A stretch of DNA of 64,000 bases, from NCBI RefSeq assembly GCF_014493765.1, contig NZ_JACTVJ010000023.1, positions 62,001 through 126,000 of the forward strand. The letters run 5' to 3'. The stretch is from Streptomyces polyasparticus (lineage in GTDB: Bacteria; Actinomycetota; Actinomycetes; Streptomycetales; Streptomycetaceae). The first letter of the stretch is position 1; each line of letters opens with the position of its first letter. The translations under genes and the position numbers were made by a program. Under the pieces are notes generated by a model. It saw only the letters and a list, made by a program, of their open reading frames with translations. It was not told the origin of the DNA and made no database searches. Shown here in pieces: positions 17,890-26,115 of this stretch.

Positions 17890-18533
17890 CCGTGCTGCCT
17901 CTGGCCGCGGAAGGGGAGGCGGCGGGTCTCGCCGCCTTCCTGCAGCGGCTGCTCAAGTACGACCGGGCCGCGGCGGTCCGGCTGCAGGCGGCCGGGCATG
18001 CGCTCGCCGTCTTCGGCCGGGCCCCCGCTCTCGATGTCGTGGTCGTACGGGTGGTCGAGCTGGGCGAGTCCGCCGAGCTCGATGTCACCGTGTCGGCGGG
18101 GGAGTTGCTCGAGCGGCTCGAGCCGGCGGGCGCTGCCGTGCCGGACGCCGTCACCGGGCCCGCGTGGGCCGGGATGCTGCCGCCGCGCGGCGGCTGGCGC
18201 AAGCAGGAAGGGCTGCCGTCCAGCGGGCAGTTGGGCCTTGCGGTGCAGGCCGCGATCGGTGAGTTCAAGGGGCGGGTCGAGGAGTTGCCCGAGGACAAGC
18301 GGACGCGGGCGGAGCTCGATCGGATCGGGGCGGAGATCTGGGGGCGGACCCTGGGTTCCACGGTCCTTCCGCTGCGGGCCGCCCACGCGGCGTATGTCTT
18401 CGGGCTGTTGCGGCCCGATGCGTCCTCGGAGCTTCTGGCTGCGGGCACTTGGCTGCGGCTACGGACGCCGTATGGCTCTGTTGCGCTGCGGCGGGCGGGC
18501 GGGTTGCCCGGCCTTGGGGTTACCCCGCTTTAG
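17886..18533 (+). CDS. Conserved actinobacterial hypothetical protein
   Basis: A protein of 215 aa, alpha/beta and leucine-rich, soluble, with no enzymatic motif I recognise. It starts at ATG 17886 overlapping the thioesterase stop, so it is the third gene of the ettA operon. Notable stretches are FLQRLLKYDRAAAVRL and the C-terminal LRLRTPYGSVALRRAGG. A second copy of that C-terminal peptide survives as a fragment 4 kb away at 22398-22442. The gene ends just before a hairpin-rich intergenic repeat. Confidence 0.6.
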   Translation: MTVLPLAAEGEAAGLAAFLQRLLKYDRAAAVRLQAAGHALAVFGRAPALDVVVVRVVELGESAELDVTVSAGELLERLEPAGAAVPDAVTGPAWAGMLPPRGGWRKQEGLPSSGQLGLAVQAAIGEFKGRVEELPEDKRTRAELDRIGAEIWGRTLGSTVLPLRAAHAAYVFGLLRPDASSELLAAGTWLRLRTPYGSVALRRAGGLPGLGVTPL

Positions 18534-18570
18534 GAGTGGCCTCCCCGTTGGGGTGGGTGGGTTTTCTCTT

Positions 18571-18637
18571 CCCCCACCCCGCCCCTTCCCGAAACCGGGG
18601 CTTCGCCCTGGACCCCGCATCCGAGCTTCGCTCGGAT
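18571..18637. terminator. Intergenic repeat with hairpin between convergent genes
   Basis: A 30-bp sequence at 18571-18600 (beginning CCCCCACCCCGCCCC, ending GAAACCGGGG) is repeated exactly, inverted, at 54254-54283. It is followed by ATCCGAGC-TTC-GCTCGGAT (18619-18637), a perfect 8-bp hairpin. The position between the convergent ettA operon and the ABC ATPase genes suits a bidirectional terminator. The shared 30 bp marks a dispersed Streptomyces-type intergenic element. Confidence 0.65.
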
Positions 18638-18657
18638 CTGCTCAAGCGCCGCAGGGG

Positions 18658-19641
18658 CTAATTGGAGTCATCCGGCCATATTCCGATGTGGTCCGGTTCG
18701 AGTTCGAGGGCGACGCGGTCGCGCATGCCGAGGGTTTCGGTGTATTCGGCGGGGAGTTGGAGGCGGCCGGCGCGGTCGAGCATGGCGTATTCGCGGGCGA
18801 TGAGGTGTTCTTCGCCGGTGGTCTCGTCGACTCGGGTGCGGCGCAGGACCTCGGTGGAGGTGCGGCCGTCGCGGATGGCGACGGTGCGGCGGACTTCGGT
18901 GGCAACCGTCTGGTCGTGGGTGACGATGACGATGGTGGTGCCGAGTTCTTCGTTGGCGGCGCGGAAGGATTCGAAGATCTGGCGGCCGGTGGTGGAGTCG
19001 AGTTCGCCGGTGGGTTCGTCGGCGAGGAGGACGGACGGGTCGTTGGCGAGGGCGACGGCGATGGCGACGCGTTGTTGTTGGCCGCCGGAGAGTTGGGCGG
19101 GGCGGCGGTCGCGGAGTTCGCCGACGCCGAGCAGGTCGAGCAACTCTTGTGCGCGGGCTGCCTTTTTGGCGCGTCCGCGTACGCCGCGTAGTTGCATGGG
19201 CAGGGCGACGTTCTGGGCGGCGGTCAGGTAGGGGAGCAGGTTGCGTGCGGTCTGCTGCCAGACGAAGCCGACGATTTCGCGGCGGTAGCGCAGGCGTTCC
19301 TTGGCGTTCATGGAGAGCAGGTCGCAGTCGGCGACCTTGGCTTGGCCGGCGGTGGGTTCGTCGAGGCCGGCGAGGATGTTCATCAGGGTGGATTTGCCGC
19401 TGCCGGAGGCGCCGACCAGGGCCATCAACTCGCCTTTGGTGACCAGGAGGTCGAGGCCTTGGAGGGCTTGGACCTCGATGCCGTCGGCGGTGAAGATGCG
19501 GACCAGCCGGTCGCAGGAGATCAGGGCGTCCTGGCCGTAGGCGGGCCGGTCACGGCGGGCCGTGGCCCGCTGCTCCAGCTCCGCCAACGACACGGAGTCC
19601 GCACCGGAACTCTGCACGGGACTCTTCTCGGAAGTGGTCAT
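18658..19641 (-). CDS. MacB/LolD-type ABC ATPase A with AbrB-like tail
   Basis: A protein of 327 aa: Walker A GASGSGKST (about 77-85), Q-loop FVWQQ, signature LSGGQQQR, Walker B LLADEPTGELDS and H-loop THD. This is the ATPase class that drives FtsX/MacB-type permeases (lipoprotein or antibiotic export, or mechanical signalling). After the ABC domain the last 44 residues (YAMLDRAGRLQLPAEYTETL, R-D-R-V-A-L-E-L, H-I-G-I-W-P) look like a SpoVT/AbrB swapped-hairpin domain, unusual for an ABC ATPase. The ATG at 19641 overlaps the stop of its permease (ATGA). The DNA is nearly identical to ATPase B over 922 bp. Confidence 0.88.
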   Translation of the reverse strand: MTTSEKSPVQSSGADSVSLAELEQRATARRDRPAYGQDALISCDRLVRIFTADGIEVQALQGLDLLVTKGELMALVGASGSGKSTLMNILAGLDEPTAGQAKVADCDLLSMNAKERLRYRREIVGFVWQQTARNLLPYLTAAQNVALPMQLRGVRGRAKKAARAQELLDLLGVGELRDRRPAQLSGGQQQRVAIAVALANDPSVLLADEPTGELDSTTGRQIFESFRAANEELGTTIVIVTHDQTVATEVRRTVAIRDGRTSTEVLRRTRVDETTGEEHLIAREYAMLDRAGRLQLPAEYTETLGMRDRVALELEPDHIGIWPDDSN

Positions 19642-22349
19642 CGTGCGTCTCCAGCCCTGAGTTCGGTGAGAGAGGTCTGCCGTGCGGTCCACCAGGCCTG
19701 TGCGAGGGCGACCGAGACGGCGAGGAGCACCACCGCGCCCGCCGGCACCAACAAGGACCAGGGATCCATGCGCAGCCGTGCGCCGCCGAAGACCTCGGCC
19801 TGCGCGGCGAGGGCGATCCGGCCGAGGTCGAGTCCCGGCGAGATCAGCTCCATCGCGGCGAGGGCGACCAGCGCACCGCCGGCCGCCGCGAGCAGCGCCT
19901 GCGGCAGCGCCTCGAGGACGAGCAGCCGCCGCGCCTGCCCCTTGCCCAGGCCCATCGTGCGCAACCGGGCCACGAGCGCGGTGCGTTCGGGGGCCGACTG
20001 CAGCAGGGAGAGCAGGACGGCGAGCACCGCATAGCCGGCTCCGGCCGCCACCGCGAAGCCGTACACCGTCTCGGCACCGCTCTGCAGCGGGGAGTCGGAC
20101 AGGGTGGCGCGCTGGTCCGTGCGCTGCTCGAAGGCGACGGATGGGCCGGCCGTGGCCACCGCCTTGCTCAGCTGCGTACGGTCGTAGTCGCTGCCGGTGG
20201 CGAACAGGGCGCTGTCGGTGGCTTCCGGCAGTGCGCTCACATCGATCAGGAGGAACTCCGCGCCGAAGCTCGCGGGCGTGGTCTCCAGGACCCCCGTCAC
20301 CTTGGCCGTGAAATCGCCCGGGATGGAGCGCAGCTCGTGCTCGCCGCGGCCAAGGCGCTTGGCGGCGTCCGCCGAGGCGAGCGCGGGCAGGGCACCGGAG
20401 CCCGATGCCTTCAACTCGCCTGCGGAGAAGGCGCCGAGACCGGTCCGCCCGGACAGCCGGGCGTACGACTCGGGGTCCACCGCGATCAGGCTGATCTCCT
20501 TGCCGCCGTCGGGCATCCGCATATTGGCGTCGATGTAGACGGGGCTGACCTCGCGGATGCCGTCCACGGCGCGCAACTTGTCCGCGAGGTCCTCGGGCAG
20601 CGCCTTGTTGGGCTGCGCGTTGACGCGTACATCCGCGCCGACCGTCTGCAGCGCCGCCTCGTCGCGGGCGTCGGCGATACCGGCGATCACCGAGCCGCCG
20701 AACGCCGCCGTGGTGAGCGCCACGAGCAGCGCGAGCAGCGGCAGCGCCTGTGCCGCAGAGGTGCGTCCGGCGCGGGCGAGCGAGAGGAAGCCGATCGCTC
20801 CGCGCCGGCGCATCAGGGGCCGGCTCAGGAAGCGGATGGGCAGCGGATAGAGCCGTACGAGCAGCAGCGCGGCGATCAGGGCCACCATCACGGGGGCCGC
20901 ACTGATCAGCCCGTCCGCGTCGTCGCTGCCGCGCCGGCGCAGCGCGGCCACCGCGCCCACGGCCAGGACGAGCACGGTCAGTTCGGCGACCGTGCGGCGC
21001 CGCGAAGGCTTGGCGGCGATCAGGTCCTCGCGCCCGCCGTGTGCCCGCAGCCGCAGATGGCCGACGACCGCGCGTACCGGAAGGGCGGAACAGGCGATCA
21101 GGGCCACCGCCGCCGCGCCGGCGACCGAGGGGATGAGCCGTCCGTCGGGCCTGACCAGGGTCGCGAGCCACCAGCCGAGCGCGGCGGCGGGCACGGCGAC
21201 CACGGCGGTCTCGGCGCAGATACGGGTGGTGATGCCACGCACCGAACCGCCGCGGGCGCGCAGCAGGGTGATCTCGGTGGTACGCCGGGACGCGGTGAGC
21301 GCGGCGGTCATCAGGAGCACGACCAGGGCGACCGCGCCGATGCCGAACACCGCGACCGACACCACGGGGGTGATCGCCGTGCGTGCCGCAGTGAACTCGG
21401 CCGTGATGGAGTCGAGTTCGGTGTTCACCGACACGGTGGGGGCGATGGCATCGTGCAGCCGGGTCGTTGCCGGGCCGTTTTCCAGGGACGCGACCAGCTT
21501 CTCGACCGCCGGCAGATCGGGGACACCGAGTCCGCCGACGTCGATCGGAACCCGCCAGTACACCTGCGGGTTGGGGTCGATGGCCAGCAGGATCGTGGCG
21601 GCATCGGGTGCGAGCAGCAGGCCCGCCTGCCAGTACTTCACGGATTCCAGCGATGGAGGGGTGACCGCGAGCGAGGGCGTACGCAGGGTGGGATCGAAGG
21701 ACCAGTAACTCCCCTGGGGGTTGAGCGGTTCGACCAGACCCGTGATCTTCAGGCCCACCGGCTTGCCGCCCTCGACGGGGAAGTGGAGGACCGAACCCAC
21801 CTTGATCTTCAGCGTCTTGGCCGTCGCCACGGTCACCGCGGCCTCGGCCTGCTTGCTCGCGGCCGTGATTCCCTTGCCCTGCGGCAGCCGGCCCGCCACT
21901 ACCCGCGCGTGCCGGTCCACCTGGTCCTGCGTGGAGATCACGAACTCGGGGGGCTTGGCCTGGGGCCGCGGCAGCCAGGGGTCGAGCGCCGTCTTGGGGC
22001 GGCTCGTCTGCGCGCCCTGGGCGATCTCGGAGCGGTCCGGATGCAGCGGGCGCTTCATCTCGTCGAGGATGTGCGGCTGGTACCGGCGCGTGAGCTCGGC
22101 GTCGACCGCCTGCTCGGGCGCGGCCGCGAAGTACTCCCCGGTCGCCATGCTGATCTCGATCCCGCTGCGCTCCAGCCCTCCATCGGCCAGCGCCCGGTGC
22201 AGGCCCTCGGTCTCGTACGTGTCCACGGCGCGCGGGAACACCGCCGCGAGGAACGCGGTCACGAGCACCAGGAGTGCCAGCGCGAGCGCCTGCGTCGGAG
22301 CGGCCTTGAGCCGGGTCCGCACCCAAGGGGCAACAGCCCTGGTCTTCAT
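19638..22349 (-). CDS. FtsX-like ABC permease A
   Basis: A protein of 903 aa. There is an N-terminal membrane segment (ALALALLVLVTAFLAAVFPRAVD), a large extracytoplasmic domain of about 270 residues, three membrane segments typical of the first FtsX core (around VSVAVFGIGAVALVVLLMTAAL and the next two), a second extracytoplasmic domain and a final three-helix core ending in a conserved cytoplasmic LRTMGLGKGQARRLLVLEAL. This duplicated MacB-like architecture fits a two-core permease that works with ATPase A. The start at ATG 22349 aligns with the paralogue (MxxxAVAPWVRTRL), with AAGGGA upstream. It shares its general layout with permease B, but clearly diverged sequence. Confidence 0.85.
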   Translation of the reverse strand: MKTRAVAPWVRTRLKAAPTQALALALLVLVTAFLAAVFPRAVDTYETEGLHRALADGGLERSGIEISMATGEYFAAAPEQAVDAELTRRYQPHILDEMKRPLHPDRSEIAQGAQTSRPKTALDPWLPRPQAKPPEFVISTQDQVDRHARVVAGRLPQGKGITAASKQAEAAVTVATAKTLKIKVGSVLHFPVEGGKPVGLKITGLVEPLNPQGSYWSFDPTLRTPSLAVTPPSLESVKYWQAGLLLAPDAATILLAIDPNPQVYWRVPIDVGGLGVPDLPAVEKLVASLENGPATTRLHDAIAPTVSVNTELDSITAEFTAARTAITPVVSVAVFGIGAVALVVLLMTAALTASRRTTEITLLRARGGSVRGITTRICAETAVVAVPAAALGWWLATLVRPDGRLIPSVAGAAAVALIACSALPVRAVVGHLRLRAHGGREDLIAAKPSRRRTVAELTVLVLAVGAVAALRRRGSDDADGLISAAPVMVALIAALLLVRLYPLPIRFLSRPLMRRRGAIGFLSLARAGRTSAAQALPLLALLVALTTAAFGGSVIAGIADARDEAALQTVGADVRVNAQPNKALPEDLADKLRAVDGIREVSPVYIDANMRMPDGGKEISLIAVDPESYARLSGRTGLGAFSAGELKASGSGALPALASADAAKRLGRGEHELRSIPGDFTAKVTGVLETTPASFGAEFLLIDVSALPEATDSALFATGSDYDRTQLSKAVATAGPSVAFEQRTDQRATLSDSPLQSGAETVYGFAVAAGAGYAVLAVLLSLLQSAPERTALVARLRTMGLGKGQARRLLVLEALPQALLAAAGGALVALAAMELISPGLDLGRIALAAQAEVFGGARLRMDPWSLLVPAGAVVLLAVSVALAQAWWTARQTSLTELRAGDAR

Positions 22350-22397
22350 CTCAGTCGTCCCTTCGCTTCGGCCGCGCTGCTCCGGGCCGACCCCCTG

Positions 22398-22442
22398 TTG
22401 TTCCTGTGCACGCCATACGGATCCGTGGCGCTCGGCCGGGCC
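22398..22442 (+). pseudogene. Fragment of a gene related to the 17886-18533 hypothetical
   Basis: In the 97 bp gap between ATPase B and permease A, the plus strand encodes a short stretch containing T-P-Y-G-S-V-A-L-x-R-A. It matches the C-terminus of the 17886-18533 protein at 12 of 15 residues, mostly with different synonymous codons. No start, no upstream similarity and no length support a gene. It is best read as the remnant of a second copy of that gene end, lying in the same orientation next to an ABC ATPase 3' end as in the first locus. Confidence 0.5.
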
Positions 22443-22446
22443 GCTT

Positions 22447-23415
22447 CTAGTCGGTCGAGTCGTCCGGCCATATTCCGATGTGGTCCGGTTCGAGTTCGAG
22501 GGCGACGCGGTCGCGCATGCCGAGGGTTTCGGTGTATTCGGCGGGGAGTTGGAGGCGGCCGGCGCGGTCGAGCATGGCGTATTCGCGGGCGATGAGGTGT
22601 TCTTCGCCGGTGGTCTCGTCGACTCGGGTGCGGCGCAGGACCTCGGTGGAGGTGCGGCCGTCGCGGATGGCGACGGTGCGGCGGACTTCGGTGGCAACCG
22701 TCTGGTCGTGGGTGACGATGACGATGGTGGTGCCGAGTTCTTCGTTGGCGGCGCGGAAGGATTCGAAGATCTGGCGGCCGGTGGTGGAGTCGAGTTCGCC
22801 GGTGGGTTCGTCGGCGAGGAGGACGGACGGGTCGTTGGCGAGGGCGACGGCGATGGCGACGCGTTGTTGTTGGCCGCCGGAGAGTTGGGCGGGGCGGCGG
22901 TCGCGGAGTTCGCCGACGCCGAGCAGGTCGAGCAACTCTTGTGCGCGGGCTGCCTTTTTGGCGCGTCCTCGTACGCCGCGTAGTTGCATGGGCAGGGCGA
23001 CGTTCTGGGCGGCGGTCAGGTAGGGGAGCAGGTTGCGTGCGGTCTGCTGCCAGACGAAGCCGACGATTTCGCGGCGGTAGCGCAGGCGTTCCTTGGCGTT
23101 CATGGAGAGCAGGTCGCAGTCGGCGACCTTCGCCTGGCCGGCGGTGGGTTCGTCGAGGCCGGCGAGGATGTTCATCAGGGTGGATTTGCCGCTGCCGGAG
23201 GCGCCGACCAGGGCCATCAACTCGCCTTTGGTGACCAGGAGGTCGAGGCCTTGGAGGGCTTGGACCTCGATGCCGTCGGCGGTGAAGATGCGGACCAGCC
23301 GGTCGCAGGAGATCAGGGCGTCCTGGCCGTAGGCGGGCCGGTCACGGCGGGCCGTGGCCCGCTGCTCCAGCTCCGCCAACGACATCGTGCTCTTCTCGGT
23401 CTCGGAAGTGGTCAT
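22447..23415 (-). CDS. MacB/LolD-type ABC ATPase B with AbrB-like tail
   Basis: A protein of 322 aa, identical in amino acids to ATPase A from SLAELEQ to the final PDDS; only the first dozen residues and the last one or two differ. Motifs and the AbrB-like C-terminal extension are as in ATPase A. By eye only three bases differ in 922 bp (for instance 22969 against 19177), so the pair is either very recent or kept identical by gene conversion. The ATG at 23415 overlaps the stop of permease B (ATGA). It is probably translated with permease B and interchangeable with ATPase A. Confidence 0.88.
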   Translation of the reverse strand: MTTSETEKSTMSLAELEQRATARRDRPAYGQDALISCDRLVRIFTADGIEVQALQGLDLLVTKGELMALVGASGSGKSTLMNILAGLDEPTAGQAKVADCDLLSMNAKERLRYRREIVGFVWQQTARNLLPYLTAAQNVALPMQLRGVRGRAKKAARAQELLDLLGVGELRDRRPAQLSGGQQQRVAIAVALANDPSVLLADEPTGELDSTTGRQIFESFRAANEELGTTIVIVTHDQTVATEVRRTVAIRDGRTSTEVLRRTRVDETTGEEHLIAREYAMLDRAGRLQLPAEYTETLGMRDRVALELEPDHIGIWPDDSTD

Positions 23416-26114
23416 CGCGACTCTCCAGCCATGAGTTCCTTCAGCGAGGTGTGCCGGGCCGTCCACCACGCCTGGCCGGCGGCGACACCGACGGCGAGCA
23501 GCACCACGGCGCTCGCGGGCAACAGCAACGACCAGTAATCCACGCGCAGTCGTACGTCCCCGAAGACCTGGGCCCGGGTGGCCAGCGCGATCCGGCCGAG
23601 GTCGAGCCCCGGCGCGAGCAGCGAGATCGCCGCCATCGCGACCAGCGTGCCGCCGGCCGCCGCGAGCAGGGCCTGCGGCAGCGCCTCGAGGACGAGCAGC
23701 CGCCGCGCCTGCCCCTTGCCCAGGCCCATGGTGCGCAACCGGGCCACGAGCTGGGTGCGTTCGGGGGCGGCCTGCAGCAGTGCGAGCAGGACGGTCAGCG
23801 CGGCGTATCCCGCGCCGGCCGCCACCGCGAAGGAGTAGAAGGCCTCGGCGCCGGTCTGCAGAGGCGAGTCGGTGAGGGCCGCCCGTTCCTCGGCGCGCAG
23901 CCGCAGGGCGACGAGGTCGGTGTCCGCGCCGACGGCCTTCTCCAGCGCCTTCTTGTCGTAGCCGGTGCCGTTCGCGAGGAGCACGGTGTGCGTGGGCTTC
24001 TCGAGCCGGCTCGCGTCGATGAGGATGAAGTCGAGTCCGCGCAGGGCCGGTGTCGTGTCGAGCAGGCCGGCCACCCGCATCGTGAACTCACCCGCGGGCA
24101 CCCGGAAGGCACGCTCGGCGGTGCCGAGGCGCTGCGCTACGGACGCCGACACCAGCGCGGGCTGCGCGCCGGACGCGGGCGCCGTCAGGTCCTTCGCCGA
24201 GAACGTGCCGAGTCCGGTGGCCGCGGCGATGCGTGCGTAGGCCTGCGGGTCCACGGCGATCAGCGCCACCGGTTTGCCGGACGGCATGACGAGTTCGTAC
24301 TCGATGTACGCCGAAGCCACCGCGTCGATCCCGTCGAGCGCGCCCACCTGCCGTACGAGCGAGTCGGGCAGTGGCACCTTCGGCCGTGAGTCCACCCGGA
24401 CGTCGGCGCCCACGATCTCCAGGGCGGCCCGGTCCCGCGCGTTCTCCACCCCGGCCGGCACCGAGCCGCCGAACGCCGCCGTCGTCAGCGCCACGATCAG
24501 CGCGAGCAGCGGGAGCGCCTGCGTGGTGGACGCATGCCCGGCGCGGGCCAGGGACAGGAAGCCGACCGCGCCCCGACCGCGCCCGAGGGGACGGCCCACT
24601 ATGCGCAGCGGCAGCGGATACAGCCGTACGAGAAGCACCGCGGCGATCAACGCGACAAGGACCGGAGCCGCACTCACCAGCGCGTCCGAACCGCTGCCGG
24701 TGCCCTGCCGGCGCAGCGCGAGAACCGCGGCCACGGCGAGCGCGAGCACGGTCAGCTCCACGACCGTGCGCCGCGGCGAGGGGCGCGCGGCGACCAGATC
24801 ACCGCGGGTGAGGTGCCCGCGCACCCGCCGGTGCCGGGCAGTGGCGAGAAGCGGCAGCGCGACGCAGACAAGCACGGCCACCGCGGCCGATGCCAACAGG
24901 GAGGGACCCAGCGCCCCTTCGGGACGAACGGCCACCGCGAGCAGCCACCCGGCCGCGGCCGCCGGCACCGCCACCACCGCGGTCTCCGCGCACACCCGGC
25001 CCGCGATGCCGCGCAGCGAGCCGCCGCGGGAGCGCAGCAGGGAGAGCTCGGCGGCGCGCCGGGTGGCGAGCAGGGCACCGGTCATCAGTACGACGACGAG
25101 GGCGACGGCGGCGATGCCGTACACCGCGACCCGGGTGATGGGGGTGATCGCCGAGCGCAGGGCGCGGAAGTCGGTGACGAGTTCACCGAGTCCGGTGGTG
25201 ACCGAGACCTCGGGGGAGACGATGTCGGTCAGCCGGGCGTGCAGGGGGCCGCTGGTGAGGGAGGCCAGCTGTCGCTCCAGCGCGGGCAGGCCGGCCGCGT
25301 CCCAGGAGCCGACCCTGGGCGGAACGCGGGTGTAGACGCGTGCGCTCCAGTCGGCCGTGAGCAGGAACGGTGCGGCTTCGGGCGCGAGCAGGAGCCCCCC
25401 GTGCCAGTACGTGTTGCGCGCCGTGATCGCGTCGTCGGCCGCGACCGTGGGGGTCCGCAGGACCGGCTCGTGCGACCAGTAACTGCCCTGGGGATCAAGC
25501 GGCTCGACGATGCCGGTGACCCGCACGCTCAGCAGCGTATTGTCCGGCTTCTGGAAGTTGATCACCGCGCCGACCTCGATGTTCAAGGTCCGCGCGGTCT
25601 GCTCGGTCACCGCTGCCTCGGTCGCGGTGCTCCGCGCGGTGATGCCCTCGCCGCGCGGCAGCCGGCCTTCGACCGTACGGGAGTGGCTCGCCACCTCGGC
25701 CTGCGCGGCGAGCGTGAACCTGGGCGCGACGGCACCGTACCGGCGCGGGAGCCAGCCGTTGAGCGGCGCCTTCCAGGGGCGGACCGTCTCCACGCCGTGC
25801 GAGGCACCGGCCCGGTCGGGGGCGAGCGCGGGGGGCAGCAGTCCGAGGACCTCTGACTGCAGGCCGGCCGGCATTCCCGGCTGGGCCAGGCTCCCTTGGT
25901 CGCTGCTCATCACCGAGACTTCGATGGCGCGCTGCTCCGGCCTGGCATTGTTCACCGCGGCCCTGAGCCCGCCCGTCTCGTAGGCGTCCACCGCCCGCGG
26001 GAACACGGCGGTGAGGAACGAGGTGGTGAGCACGAGCGCCCCGACCGCAGCCGCCGCGTGCGGGGCCGCGCGCAACCGCGTGCGGACCCACGGCGCGACG
26101 GCCTTGGGCGCCAT
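23412..26114 (-). CDS. FtsX-like ABC permease B
   Basis: A protein of 900 aa with the same two-core FtsX/MacB layout as permease A: N-terminal helix after APWVRTRLRAAP, first large outside domain, three helices (with VAVYGIAAVALVVVLMTGAL), second outside domain, and a last core with LRTMGLGKGQARRLLVLEAL. Core and loop motifs are shared with permease A, but the outside domains differ widely, suggesting different substrates or partners. The ATG at 26114 is favoured over 26132 because AAGGGGG is 8 bp upstream and the N-terminus aligns with the paralogue. It starts one base after the stop of permease C, so the three are co-transcribed. Confidence 0.85.
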   Translation of the reverse strand: MAPKAVAPWVRTRLRAAPHAAAAVGALVLTTSFLTAVFPRAVDAYETGGLRAAVNNARPEQRAIEVSVMSSDQGSLAQPGMPAGLQSEVLGLLPPALAPDRAGASHGVETVRPWKAPLNGWLPRRYGAVAPRFTLAAQAEVASHSRTVEGRLPRGEGITARSTATEAAVTEQTARTLNIEVGAVINFQKPDNTLLSVRVTGIVEPLDPQGSYWSHEPVLRTPTVAADDAITARNTYWHGGLLLAPEAAPFLLTADWSARVYTRVPPRVGSWDAAGLPALERQLASLTSGPLHARLTDIVSPEVSVTTGLGELVTDFRALRSAITPITRVAVYGIAAVALVVVLMTGALLATRRAAELSLLRSRGGSLRGIAGRVCAETAVVAVPAAAAGWLLAVAVRPEGALGPSLLASAAVAVLVCVALPLLATARHRRVRGHLTRGDLVAARPSPRRTVVELTVLALAVAAVLALRRQGTGSGSDALVSAAPVLVALIAAVLLVRLYPLPLRIVGRPLGRGRGAVGFLSLARAGHASTTQALPLLALIVALTTAAFGGSVPAGVENARDRAALEIVGADVRVDSRPKVPLPDSLVRQVGALDGIDAVASAYIEYELVMPSGKPVALIAVDPQAYARIAAATGLGTFSAKDLTAPASGAQPALVSASVAQRLGTAERAFRVPAGEFTMRVAGLLDTTPALRGLDFILIDASRLEKPTHTVLLANGTGYDKKALEKAVGADTDLVALRLRAEERAALTDSPLQTGAEAFYSFAVAAGAGYAALTVLLALLQAAPERTQLVARLRTMGLGKGQARRLLVLEALPQALLAAAGGTLVAMAAISLLAPGLDLGRIALATRAQVFGDVRLRVDYWSLLLPASAVVLLAVGVAAGQAWWTARHTSLKELMAGESR

Positions 26115-26115
26115 G

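Noticed and set aside
23451-25856. Plus-strand frames opposite permease B
   Set aside because: Overlapping shadows without motifs; the permease has coherent membrane segments and translational coupling with its ATPase.
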